From Lacisediminimonas profundi (lineage in GTDB: Bacteria; Pseudomonadota; Gammaproteobacteria; Burkholderiales; Burkholderiaceae_D): a DNA stretch of 64,000 nt. The DNA is taken from NCBI RefSeq assembly GCF_008831265.1, contig NZ_VTTH01000004.1, positions 62,001-126,000 on the forward strand. The letters run 5' to 3'. Shown here piece by piece: positions 34,714 to 43,072 of the stretch. The translations under genes and the position numbers were made by a program. The first letter of the stretch is position 1. Every line of letters starts with the position of its first letter. The notes beneath the pieces are model-generated. The model searched no databases and had not been told where the DNA came from. It saw only the letters and a list, made by a program, of their open reading frames with translations.

Positions 34714-35727
34714 TCAGACCAGCCCCTGGTCCGCCAGCTCCCGCTTCGCATAGGCGTAGAAGACAGGCGCTGCCACCACTCCCGGCAAGCCGAAGATCGC
34801 TTCCATCACCAACATTGCTGTCAATAATTCCCAGGCATGGGCATCGACGCGCGAGCCCATGATCTTCGCATTGAGAAAGTATTCGAGCTTGTGGATGACG
34901 ACCAGGTAGGTTAGCGCCACGACTGCAATGGTCAGCGACTGGGACAATGCGATCACGACGATCACGGCGTTGGAAACAAGATTGCCGACCACGGGCAACA
35001 GGCCGACGATGAACGTGACGGCGATCATGGTCTTGCGCAGAGGCAGGTGAATGCCAGCCAGCGGCAGCGCAACCAGCAGGAACAGTGCGGTGAAAATTGC
35101 GTTCAGCGCCGCGATCCTGACCTGCGCAAACGCTATGCTCTTGAAAACCGTGCAAAGTGTCGCGACCCGCGCCCCCAGCGCCCTGGACAAGGGTGCGACA
35201 TGGACCGTGTGCGCGGCGTCATAGGTGGCCGCCATGGCGCCGATGATCATGCCGACGAGCATGTGCACCGCTGTCCTGCCGGCCTCCTCGCCGAATGTCC
35301 GTGCGTCCTGGGCATGGCTTCGCATCAGTTCCGTCAGTTGCTGCTGCAGTTCCGTGACACCGTAGGGCAGCGAGCGGCGCAACCACTCCGGCATTTCATT
35401 GCGCGAGGCATCGATGATGTCGGCCATTTTCTGTAACAGGACCGGCACGCTTCCCGCTTCGCTGCGGAAAAACGACACCAGCCCCCAGCCTGCTGCGCTC
35501 AGGGCCAGCACGACGAGGCCGGCAAGGAATCCTGCGGCGATCATCTTTGCGTTGCGGCTGCTCGCCCTGCGGCCCAGCGCCGGCGCCATCATGTGGACCA
35601 GCGCATTGACCAGCAGGCCCGCGAACAGGGCCGCCAGCAGGCCCAGGCGCAAAGTCAGTACGAGGGCGACGGAGGCGAGCAGCCAGGATGCTATTTCCGG
35701 AACGGATGCTTGGATTCTGGTTTGCAT
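34714..35727 (-). CDS. AI-2E family transporter
   Basis: 337 aa from the ATG of MQTRIQASVPEIASW; the 5' extension to 35940 is not coding-like. About seven TM segments are present, and the conserved C-terminal half reads PVVGNLVSNAVIVVIALSQS, then LVVIHKLEYFLNAKIMGSRV and AIFGLPGVVAAPVFYAY, the PF01594 pattern. Members include the putative AI-2 exporter TqsA and Na+/H+ antiporters. The role here is unclear; it converges on the preceding hypothetical gene. Confidence 0.88.
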   Translation of the reverse strand: MQTRIQASVPEIASWLLASVALVLTLRLGLLAALFAGLLVNALVHMMAPALGRRASSRNAKMIAAGFLAGLVVLALSAAGWGLVSFFRSEAGSVPVLLQKMADIIDASRNEMPEWLRRSLPYGVTELQQQLTELMRSHAQDARTFGEEAGRTAVHMLVGMIIGAMAATYDAAHTVHVAPLSRALGARVATLCTVFKSIAFAQVRIAALNAIFTALFLLVALPLAGIHLPLRKTMIAVTFIVGLLPVVGNLVSNAVIVVIALSQSLTIAVVALTYLVVIHKLEYFLNAKIMGSRVDAHAWELLTAMLVMEAIFGLPGVVAAPVFYAYAKRELADQGLV

Positions 35728-36032
35728 GGTGGATAGTGGAAGCGTGGCACCGGGCCGTGACTTGCGTTTGCACAAGCAATTCAACAAAAGCCGGGCACTG
35801 GTCAGTGCGGAAGCTTCATCCTGCCCGGCGCTGCCTGTTCCCGGATCTTCAAATTCCAATAGTACCTTGCAGCGCGAGCTTTTCCCGGGGGGGGCGGGCT
35901 GGCCAGGTGGCGGACTGGCGGTCAATGCCGTATGCCGCAATGCAAGTCATCGGTTTTCGGCAGATCATCGACCGGTTCCTGCTCGCTCGGGATCGACTGT
36001 AGATCGACTGCAAATCGCGAACACTGCCCAGA
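35728..36032. other. Divergent intergenic region
   Basis: 305 bp between the AI-2E gene (minus) and the MscS-type gene (plus). It has a run of eight G at 35887-35894 in a CCC-G8 context, but I see no clear promoter pair or repeat. Confidence 0.45.
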
Positions 36033-37163
36033 ATGAACGATGTTCTCCGCAATCTGATGGAAGCCATCGCCCATGTGCTCCTGCCGTGGCTGGCGCTGGT
36101 AGAACGCGTCCCCTTGATCGCAATCGGCGTGGAGGTGCTGCTCGTGTGGGCGGGAGTGTACCTTCTGCATCGGATAGGCACGCGGGTGCTGACGCGCATG
36201 TCGGCCCCGTTTCCATTTTCCAGGAGGATCGTTGCCTACAGCAACGGAGCCGGCCGCATGGTGGTGTTCCTGTTGTTGCTTCAGGTGGTATTGCGAAACA
36301 ACCTGAATGCGCTGGCGACCATGCCGTTGCTGCTGCATGTTTCCGCCTTGTTGCTGATCACGGCGATTACCTGGCTGGCTGTTCGCGTCGTGCGCGCGGT
36401 CGCGGACACCATCGTCGAACGCAATCCCGCGACCGATCCCGACAACCTGGAAGCGCGGCGAGTGCAAACCCAGACCAAGGTGCTGTCGCGCTCGGTAATG
36501 GTGATGATCGTCCTGATCGGGTCCGGCATGGCCTTGTCGACCCTGCCGATGATGCGTCAGCTTGGCACCAGCCTGCTGGCCTCGGCTGGTGTGGCGGGCC
36601 TGGTGATTGGTTTTGCCGCCAAGCCGGTTCTGAGCAACCTGCTGGCCGGCATGCAACTGGCCATCACCCAACCGATCAGACTCGATGACGTGGTCATCGT
36701 CCAGAATGAATGGGGCTGGATAGAAGAAATCACGGGGACTTACGTCGTGGTTCGCATCTGGGATCAGCGCCGCATGATCGTGCCCTTGCAGTGGTTTATC
36801 GAGAATCCGTTCCAGAACTGGACGAGATCGAGTTCGGAACTCCTCGGGACCGTCGAATTCTGGGCCGATTTTTCGCTTCCCGTGGATGACATCCGGGCGG
36901 CCGCGCTTCGTTTCTGCGAGGCAGCGCCCGAATGGGATCGGCGCTTGTGCCTGGTACAGGTCATCGATGCCAACGACAAGGCAATGCGCCTGCGGGTGCT
37001 GGTCAGTGCGGTTGACGCCGGCCGTTGCTGGGATCTGCGCTGCCGCATCCGCGAACAGCTGCTCGGCTATATCAGTGAACGCTACCCGCATGCGTTGCCG
37101 CGCCTGCTCATGACGTCTTCCCAGGCGCCAGCGGGATCGGGGGATCGGGGGATAGGGGGATAG
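36033..37163 (+). CDS. MscS-family mechanosensitive channel
   Basis: 376 aa. Three or four N-terminal TM helices precede the pore-lining helix region LGTSLLASAGVAGLVIGFAAKPVLSN, with the Gly/Ala pattern of MscS TM3. The cytoplasmic beta domain follows: ITQPIRLDDVVIVQNEWGWI, ITGTYVVVRIWDQRRMIVPL. It should open under membrane tension to release solutes. The C-terminus (SGDRGIGG) is translated from a G-rich tandem repeat and may vary in length. Confidence 0.92.
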   Translation: MNDVLRNLMEAIAHVLLPWLALVERVPLIAIGVEVLLVWAGVYLLHRIGTRVLTRMSAPFPFSRRIVAYSNGAGRMVVFLLLLQVVLRNNLNALATMPLLLHVSALLLITAITWLAVRVVRAVADTIVERNPATDPDNLEARRVQTQTKVLSRSVMVMIVLIGSGMALSTLPMMRQLGTSLLASAGVAGLVIGFAAKPVLSNLLAGMQLAITQPIRLDDVVIVQNEWGWIEEITGTYVVVRIWDQRRMIVPLQWFIENPFQNWTRSSSELLGTVEFWADFSLPVDDIRAAALRFCEAAPEWDRRLCLVQVIDANDKAMRLRVLVSAVDAGRCWDLRCRIREQLLGYISERYPHALPRLLMTSSQAPAGSGDRGIGG

Positions 37164-37183
37164 GGGGATAGGGGGATAGGGGG
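37138..37183 (+). repeat. G-rich 8-bp tandem repeat
   Basis: Six copies of [C/A]GGGGGAT, each with a five-G run (37139-37143, then every 8 bp to 37179-37183). It overlaps the 3' end of the MscS gene and continues into the gap before the convergent SRAP gene. Four or more G5 runs separated by 3 nt can fold as a G-quadruplex, and such repeats slip easily. Confidence 0.9.
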
Positions 37184-37206
37184 CGTACGGCCCTCTTGCA
37201 GCGGCC

Positions 37207-37935
37207 TCAGAACAGGCCTGGCGGAGAGTCGGTTGCAGGCGGGATCGTTGGCGTGGCCGCGACCGGTTCGATCAGGCCGGGCCCGTCGTTGCCCGCCCGG
37301 TTCACCTGCGTGCTGACTGGATACCATGTGAAGTCCTCGGCTGGACGGCTCATGACCCGGGCCATTTGTTCGGCCTGTTCCGCCCCAAGTTCCGGATCGA
37401 GCCACAAGGCAGCATCGGCGGCGGAAAACACGACCGGGCGGCGATCATGGACGTCCACCATTCCGGCGTCGGCCGCTTCCGTGACGATGGCAAAGCCGCA
37501 GCCATTGTCCGGATCCCGGTCCGGTCGCAGTCCGGCAATCGCGGCCAGGAACATGGGCCTGTCGTTTGCAAGCCGGATATACCACGGCATTTTTTGCCCC
37601 GGCTTGCCGGTCCATTCATACCAGCCGTCGGCGGGAACAATGACCCTTCCTTCGCGCCACAAGGGCGCGAAAAAGCGGCCGGTCGCGGCTTTCTCGATGC
37701 GCGCGTTGATGGCCGGCGGCATCCCCTTCGACACCGCCCAGCGTGGGCGATACCCCCAATGCAGGCGGTCGACATGGCAAGCACCGTCGGGCAGGCGGTG
37801 CAGCAGCAGCGGCGTGGTGCCAGGCGGGATGTTGTAAGCAGGTTGGCCAGCGAGTTCGAGACCGTCCGCGCTATCCCAGCCGATCTCGGCGATGTATTCC
37901 GCGGGAGTCCTGCGTTGCGTGATTCGTCCGCACAT
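37207..37935 (-). CDS. SRAP domain protein (YedK/HMCES family)
   Basis: 242 aa from the ATG of MCGRITQRRTPAEYI; the open extension to 37995 would bury the catalytic Cys. Cys2 becomes N-terminal after Met removal and forms a thiazolidine with abasic sites in ssDNA. Other SRAP hallmarks are YNIPPGTTPLL, LHWGYRPRWA, NARIEKAATGRFFAPLWREG, VPADGWYEW with the active-site Glu, and DVHDRRPVVF with the active-site His. It protects abasic DNA at replication forks. It is convergent with the MscS gene. Confidence 0.95.
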   Translation of the reverse strand: MCGRITQRRTPAEYIAEIGWDSADGLELAGQPAYNIPPGTTPLLLHRLPDGACHVDRLHWGYRPRWAVSKGMPPAINARIEKAATGRFFAPLWREGRVIVPADGWYEWTGKPGQKMPWYIRLANDRPMFLAAIAGLRPDRDPDNGCGFAIVTEAADAGMVDVHDRRPVVFSAADAALWLDPELGAEQAEQMARVMSRPAEDFTWYPVSTQVNRAGNDGPGLIEPVAATPTIPPATDSPPGLF

Positions 37936-38060
37936 CGGGTCTTGAAAAAATTTGGAGGCAGCAGCCAGCCTAACCTGCCTGCCGGGCAGATTCAAGCGGG
38001 TGCCGGTGGAGATTCACACACTGTCCGGCGGCGCGCCGATGCCGGCAAAAACGGTGCGGT

Positions 38061-38168
38061 TCAGTAACGCTGGTCAATGTCGGCCAGAAGATCGGCCACG
38101 ACGACCAGCATGCCCGCGACGATGGCGGCGACGGCGAGTATCAAGACCGTGATTGCGACGGAAGTCAT
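38061..38168 (-). CDS. Small single-TM protein, 35 aa
   Basis: The ATG at 38168 follows AAGGGGGA by about 8 nt, a very strong ribosome-binding site. The peptide starts MTSVAITVLILAVAAIVAGM, one TM helix, and ends in a short acidic cytoplasmic or periplasmic tail VVVADLLADIDQRY. It lies 125 bp upstream of the SRAP gene on the same strand. No family known to me. Confidence 0.6.
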   Translation of the reverse strand: MTSVAITVLILAVAAIVAGMLVVVADLLADIDQRY

Positions 38169-38462
38169 ATCCGGATTCCCCCTTGATGCTCGCGCCGTTG
38201 CTTGAGGATTCATTATCGGCACTGCGACGGGGAACGAAATTGCGAGACCTCAACTCCGATAAAGACACTGGGCATGTTGGCAAGCGTGTCCAGGACTCCC
38301 CGGGGAGCAGACCTGGGGGAAACGACGGTGGTGCGAAACCAGTTGCTCTGCCACTTGTTGCACATCAAAGAAGTGCATGGTTGGAGGAAATTATGGCCAC
38401 GCCATCGTGTCCCTAGGTCAGCACAAGAAATAATTCCGAAACCACATCGAAAGCGAGATGCC

Positions 38463-38840
38463 ATGTCGTCCGAAACCCTGACTAGCCAAGAGTCCTACAA
38501 TCCAAATCGCCTGCTCGACATCTTGATCGAACGCCTGCATCTGAAGAACGATGCAGCCTTGTCGCGGGCGCTGGAAGTGGCCCCGCCGGTAATCAGCAAG
38601 ATCAGGCATCGTCGCCTGCCGGTGGGTGCATCGATGCTGATCCGCATGCATGAAGTGAGTTCGCTGTCGGTGCGCGAGTTGCGCGACCTGATGGGGGACC
38701 GGCGCACCAAGTACCGGCTGTCCGATGCCCAGGGCAAGCCAAAGCCGGCCATGGACGCTGGCGGGCAGCCGCAGCCTCAGGGGCAAGCCCCGCAGCAGCC
38801 GCCTCCGCTCCACACCACGCATTCCCCGCACTCACGTTGA
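38463..38840 (+). CDS. Putative HTH DNA-binding protein
   Basis: 125 aa from the ATG of MSSETLTSQESYNPN; the open 5' extension is not coding-like. The core NRLLDILIERLHLKNDAALSRALEVAPPVISKIRHRRLPV has the shape of an XRE/Cro-like helix-turn-helix, where PPVISKIRHRRL would be the recognition helix. The tail after residue 85 is Pro/Gln-rich and disordered (PQPQGQAPQQPPPLH). It is probably a transcription regulator; its targets are unknown. No ribosome-binding site stands out. Confidence 0.65.
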   Translation: MSSETLTSQESYNPNRLLDILIERLHLKNDAALSRALEVAPPVISKIRHRRLPVGASMLIRMHEVSSLSVRELRDLMGDRRTKYRLSDAQGKPKPAMDAGGQPQPQGQAPQQPPPLHTTHSPHSR

Positions 38841-38941
38841 GTGTTGCACCAGGGGGATCGGGGCCGCGCTGCGAGGGCAGGCGGCCCTCCGGGATTGGGA
38901 AGGAGCCGGTAAAAACGGCCAGACGGTCCGGAATGCCGGAG

Positions 38942-39835
38942 CTAGTTTGCCAGCCTTCCCGACTGGAAATCTTCCACCGCCTGGATCAGTTCTTCTTTCG
39001 TGTTCATCACGAACGGGCCGTATTGCGCGATCGGCTCGTTGAGCGGCTTGCCGGCAATCACCAGCACCTTGGCCGCTTCATCCAAGGCAGTAAACTCGAC
39101 GCCGCTTGCCTGCATGTCGTTGGTATTGTTGGTATCGTTGGCCAGTATCGCCATCTGCCGGCTTTGGACCGTCGTGCCCTTGACCGACACAGCGCCCCGA
39201 TAGACATAAACAAAAGCATTGTGGCCTTCGGGCAGGGGCTGGCGAAAGCGCTTGCCGGCCGGCACCGTCACGTCGAGATAGATCGGTTCCGTGATGTCAC
39301 GCCGGACCGCGCCCTCCACGCCATGGCTGGCGCCGGCGATGACAATGCCTTCCACGCCATCGGCCGTTGTGAAGCGCGGCAACTGGCCGGCAGGAATGTC
39401 GCGGTACCAAGGGGCGCGCATCTTGTCTTTCGCCGCCAGGTTCAGCCACAGCTGGAAGCCCTCCATGCGGCCGTCTTCCTGCTCCGGCAGCTCGGAGTGG
39501 ATCACCCCACGACCTGCCGTCATCCATTGCACGCTGCCGTTTTCCAGCAGTCCTTCGTTGCCGGCGCTGTCGCGGTGGCGCATGCGTCCGGCGATCATGT
39601 AGGTGACGGTCTCGAAGCCGCGGTGCGGATGGTCCGGAAAGCCGCCGATGTAATCCTCCCGCTGGTCGGTGCCGAAGGCGTCAAGCATCAGGAAAGGATC
39701 CAGCCGCCGCTGCAGTGGCTGGGTCAATACGCGGGTCAGCTTGACGCCGGCCCCGTCGGAGGTGGCCACGCCGTTCACCAGACGCTCGACGCCTCGCGAT
39801 ACAAATGCGCTGTCCAATTGTGTTGACTCTTGCAT
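38942..39835 (-). CDS. Pirin family protein
   Basis: 297 aa from the ATG of MQESTQLDSAFVS, with GGAAAGGAAAG upstream. Bicupin with the pirin metal site HPHRGFETVTYMIAGRMRHRDS and QWMTAGRGVIHSELP, holding the His/His/His/Glu iron ligands. In bacteria pirins (for example YhhW) can have quercetinase activity or modulate pyruvate dehydrogenase. It lies 66 bp downstream of azoR on the same strand, forming a likely two-gene quinone/redox unit. Confidence 0.92.
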   Translation of the reverse strand: MQESTQLDSAFVSRGVERLVNGVATSDGAGVKLTRVLTQPLQRRLDPFLMLDAFGTDQREDYIGGFPDHPHRGFETVTYMIAGRMRHRDSAGNEGLLENGSVQWMTAGRGVIHSELPEQEDGRMEGFQLWLNLAAKDKMRAPWYRDIPAGQLPRFTTADGVEGIVIAGASHGVEGAVRRDITEPIYLDVTVPAGKRFRQPLPEGHNAFVYVYRGAVSVKGTTVQSRQMAILANDTNNTNDMQASGVEFTALDEAAKVLVIAGKPLNEPIAQYGPFVMNTKEELIQAVEDFQSGRLAN

Positions 39836-39901
39836 GATGCTTTCCTTTCCTGTGCCCGCCGCGGGCATCCTGCGCGCGGCGGGGAACTGTTCAAATACGG
39901 C

Positions 39902-40501
39902 TCAGGCAGTGACCAGGTCGATCTGCTCGTGGGCCGATGTGATGGCTGACTGCTCGGCTTCCGCACCCATTGCCAGGCCTTCCGCGTACACGAACCGGAC
40001 ATCCGTCATGCCGAGGAAGGCGAATACCGTTTTCAGGTAGGGAACCTGGGAATCCGCTGGCGTGTTGCGGTAGACGCCGCCGCGAGTCAGCACGACATAG
40101 ACCGTCTTGCCCTTGAGCAGGCCTTCGGGACCATTCGCCGTGTACTGGAATGTTACCTTCGCCCGCGAGATTGCATCGATCCAGTTTTTCAGTTGGGTCG
40201 ACACGCCGAAGTTGTACATCGGCACGCCAAGAACGACCACGTCGGCCGACTGGATCTCGCCGATCAGGGCGTCGTCCTGTGCAACCCGCCGGGCTTGCTC
40301 CGGGGTGCGGGCATCGACTGGCGTAAACAGGGCGCCAAGCGCCTGCTCGTCAAGCGCCGGGTGCGGATTCTGGGCCAGGTCGCGAAGGGTGACTTTCGCG
40401 CCAGGATTTTGCTCGACCAGGCGTTCGGTCAGCACGCCGGCCAAGCGGGTAGATTGCGAGCCATCGGTGCGTGCGCTGGAATTGACTTGAAGGATGTTCA
40501 T
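39902..40501 (-). CDS. azoR: FMN-dependent NADH:quinone oxidoreductase/azoreductase
   Basis: 199 aa with GGAG before the ATG. It has the flavodoxin-like fold: phosphate-binding [38 protein letters not shown] for FMN, and TRGGVYRN near the substrate site. AzoR reduces quinones and azo compounds with NADH. It is divergent from a LysR gene, with a dyad operator between them, and followed by pirin. Confidence 0.94.
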   Translation of the reverse strand: MNILQVNSSARTDGSQSTRLAGVLTERLVEQNPGAKVTLRDLAQNPHPALDEQALGALFTPVDARTPEQARRVAQDDALIGEIQSADVVVLGVPMYNFGVSTQLKNWIDAISRAKVTFQYTANGPEGLLKGKTVYVVLTRGGVYRNTPADSQVPYLKTVFAFLGMTDVRFVYAEGLAMGAEAEQSAITSAHEQIDLVTA

Positions 40502-40577
40502 TTTTTGCTCCGGTTCGGTTTCAGTACAGCCAGTGTAGATGTACCGAAATCAATCCGGAAGACGGTAAAATGGATAA

Positions 40578-40601
40578 CATTGTCCCACTGGTGAGACAAT
40601 G
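40578..40601. promoter_or_regulatory. Dyad operator between azoR and its LysR regulator
   Basis: CATTGTC-N10-GACAATG, with CAC/GTG also symmetric inside the spacer, giving a 24-bp palindrome with 20 symmetric positions. It lies 16 bp upstream of the LysR gene start and 77 bp from azoR. This is the expected place for a LysR operator controlling both. Confidence 0.65.
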
Positions 40602-40617
40602 AGCCGAGGGCTGGAAC

Positions 40618-41589
40618 ATGAAGCTTGAACCCAATGATCTGCTTTTGTTTGCGCATGTCGCCGAGACAGGCAGCTTCAGCCGCGCTGCCCAGAGGCTGGG
40701 CGTGCCGAAATCGACCGTCTCGCGGCGGCTGGCCATGCTCGAGACCCATCTGGGCGAGCGCCTGCTGTTGCGCACCACCCGCAAGCTGACCCTGACTGAC
40801 TTTGGCCTGGGCGTACTCGAGCATGCACGCGGCGTGCAGAATGAAGTGGAGGCGGCGCAGTCGCTGGCGCAGCACCGGCAGGTCGAGCCGAGCGGGCGCC
40901 TGCGCGTCTCGATGCCCGCTGACCTGGCCAGCACCGTGCTGGCCCGCATGCTGGCAGACTTCATCACCCGCTACCCGGCCATCAGCCTTGAACTGGACCT
41001 GTCGCCACGCCGGGTCGACCTGATCGGCGAAAATTTCGACTGCGCCTTGCGGATGGGTCCCCTGCCCGACGATGCGACCCTGGCCGCCCGGCGTGTCGCC
41101 GCGTTTTCAGCAGGGTTGTATGCGGCCCCGGCCTACCTGGCGCGCGCCGGCGAGCCAGCCGAGCCGGAGGCGCTGATGGGGCACGGCGCGTTGAGGCTGC
41201 TGCGCCGGACCGGCGAGGCCGAGCATTGGGTGTTGAACCGGGGCGAGCAGGTCTGGGAGGGCGCTCCTCCGGCCCGCGCCGCCATCAATTCTCCGGACTT
41301 GCTGATCAGGCTGGCACGACTTGGCGGCGGCATTGCGGCAGCCTTGGACCACTATGCCGAACCCTATGTGGAGAGCGGAGAGCTGGTTCCGGTCCTGCCT
41401 GGATGGAGCCTTCCCAACGTCACTGCCTGGGCCGTTTTCCCCGGACGGAGGCTGATGCCGGCGCGCACCCGCGTATTCATCGACGCGGTGCAGGCGCAGT
41501 TCGACAGTCCGCAGTGCCGCGCAGTTGAGGATCGCATTGCCCGGCTGCGCGGCTTTGGCGGCCCGAATCAGGCGCTGCCCACCCCCTGA
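40618..41589 (+). CDS. LysR-type regulator (probably of azoR)
   Basis: 323 aa, with GAGGG 8 nt before the ATG. The winged HTH MKLEPNDLLLFAHVAETGSF...RAAQRLGVPKSTVSRRLAMLE is followed by an effector-binding domain of the AaeR/DsdC-like class (LRVSMPADLASTVLARMLAD, LDLSPRRVDLIGENFDCALR). Such regulators often sit divergent from azoreductase or quinone-reductase genes and respond to aromatic or quinone compounds. The operator palindrome immediately upstream suggests autoregulation. Confidence 0.9.
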   Translation: MKLEPNDLLLFAHVAETGSFSRAAQRLGVPKSTVSRRLAMLETHLGERLLLRTTRKLTLTDFGLGVLEHARGVQNEVEAAQSLAQHRQVEPSGRLRVSMPADLASTVLARMLADFITRYPAISLELDLSPRRVDLIGENFDCALRMGPLPDDATLAARRVAAFSAGLYAAPAYLARAGEPAEPEALMGHGALRLLRRTGEAEHWVLNRGEQVWEGAPPARAAINSPDLLIRLARLGGGIAAALDHYAEPYVESGELVPVLPGWSLPNVTAWAVFPGRRLMPARTRVFIDAVQAQFDSPQCRAVEDRIARLRGFGGPNQALPTP

Positions 41590-41619
41590 CAAGCCGACCC
41601 GGACTGCTCTGTTCAGGAA

Positions 41620-42609
41620 TCAGCTTTCCTGCCCGGCAGTCCGTGTGTTCCGCGAGCGTGGTTTGGTCCGCGGCGGCTGCAGCAGGCGCGGATCCAGCCT
41701 GGTCAGCTGTTCCAGCAATGGTGCGCCCTCGGCCAGCAGGAATTCACGGAATGCCTGCGCGACTGGCGGCAGGCGTTTGTTGCGGCGATGGACCAGGTAC
41801 CAGTTGTGCATGACCGGCAACTCCTGCACATCCAGCACCACCAGGCTCTTCGCCTGCAGTTCCAGTCCTATCGTATGCGCGGACAGGAAGCTGATGCCCA
41901 TCCCCGCCATCACGGCTTGCTTGATGGTCTCCGTGCTCTTGATTTCCATCGCGATGTTCATTCCGGGAAGATGTTGTGCCAACCCCTCTTCCATCGACTT
42001 CCGGGTGTCGGATCCCTTTTCGCGGATGATCCAGGGCGCATCCGTCAGGGCGGCGATGGGGATATTTTTTTCCCGTGCCAGCGGATGGCCTGGCGCCGCG
42101 ACCACCACATAAGGGTGCGGCGCGAACGATTCATTGACCGTGTCCATGTCAGTGGGCGGCCGCACCATGATGGCGAGGTCAGTCATGTTGTCGGCCAGCT
42201 GGCGCAGGAGTTCCTCGCGGTTGTGGACCGAGAGGTTGAGTATGACGCCCTGATGCCGGCCAGCGAAATTGACCAGCAGCCGCGGCAGGAAGTAGTCGCC
42301 GGCGCTGATCACCGCGACATTCAGCCGTCCGCCCGTGACACCCTTGAACTGGGTCATCGCCTCCTCCGCCGCCTGAAAGTGCGCGATGATCGCGCGACTG
42401 TGATGCAGCAATTCGGTGCCGGCGGGCGTCAGGTAGATCTTCTTGCCCAGCTGCTCGAACAGGGGCATGCCGACATGTCCTTCAAGTGTCTTGACCTGGG
42501 TCGAGATTGCGGGCTGGGTCAGGTGCAGCTCTTCAGCTGCGCGCGAGAAGCTGGAGTGGCGGGCCACCGTCTCGAATACTTTCAATTGCCGCAAAGTGGC
42601 ATTTCTCAT
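41620..42609 (-). CDS. LysR-type regulator, CbbR-like
   Basis: 329 aa. The HTH part LRQLKVFETVARHSSFSRAAEELHLTQPAISTQVKTLE is typical, and the effector domain (LNVAVISAGDYFLPRLLVNF, REKGSDTRKSMEEGLAQHLP) matches the CbbR branch. CbbR activates Calvin-cycle genes, but no cbb genes are in this window. It is divergent from terC-usp and could regulate them or the oxalate cluster, which is speculation. The last ~25 residues (PPRTKPRSRNTRTAGQES) are basic and unstructured. Confidence 0.87.
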   Translation of the reverse strand: MRNATLRQLKVFETVARHSSFSRAAEELHLTQPAISTQVKTLEGHVGMPLFEQLGKKIYLTPAGTELLHHSRAIIAHFQAAEEAMTQFKGVTGGRLNVAVISAGDYFLPRLLVNFAGRHQGVILNLSVHNREELLRQLADNMTDLAIMVRPPTDMDTVNESFAPHPYVVVAAPGHPLAREKNIPIAALTDAPWIIREKGSDTRKSMEEGLAQHLPGMNIAMEIKSTETIKQAVMAGMGISFLSAHTIGLELQAKSLVVLDVQELPVMHNWYLVHRRNKRLPPVAQAFREFLLAEGAPLLEQLTRLDPRLLQPPRTKPRSRNTRTAGQES

Positions 42610-43072
42610 CGTGATGCTTGCCTGCCTGTGGGCGGCTAATCCATAATAAAAACAGAATGATTATGCCTAAAACATTCAGCTATTGCTAATCGTTATTTCT
42701 GCCGGCGATGGCGTCCGTGCAAGCAAAGGACGCCGGCGCCGGTGTCGGCCAGTCCCCGATGCGGCAACCGGTCACATCAGGGCGAAAGTTGATCTCCCTG
42801 CTATGGAAAGAATGGCTACGGGAGGCAAATTTTTTGGCCTTGTGATTTTTCCCGTCGGGATACTCGCATACAATTGACCACCTCAAATGAGTACCCGAAT
42901 TTATGAAAACTTGACTTCGGTCAATCGGGATTGTTCGGGATTTGTCGCAGTATTCTCGTGCGCGCTGTTTCTGGTGACCGGATTGGCTGGAGTGTTCCTC
43001 CGCTTTGTCCGCAGAACCGGTCCTTCGCCATAAATCAAGCGGTCCCAGGGCCGCTCCAATGGAGCTTCAGAC
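42610..43072. other. Divergent regulatory region (LysR // terC-usp)
   Basis: 463 bp, the longest gap in the window. It contains a Crp/Fnr-type palindrome at 42911-42924 with TATTCT at 42951-42956 downstream, fitting a regulated promoter for the plus-strand genes. Small ORFs in it have no convincing ribosome-binding sites. I see no riboswitch. Confidence 0.55.
42911..42924. promoter_or_regulatory. Crp/Fnr-type palindrome upstream of terC-usp
   Basis: TTGACTTCGGTCAA, with perfect TTGAC/GTCAA half-sites. These are the same half-sites as the two palindromes beside the Crp/Fnr gene at 49.1-49.7 kb. It lies 149 bp upstream of the terC gene at 43073. Confidence 0.6.

Noticed and set aside
42683-42877. 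64-codon ORF in the terC upstream region
   Set aside because: No ribosome-binding site at its start, Arg-rich first half; likely chance.
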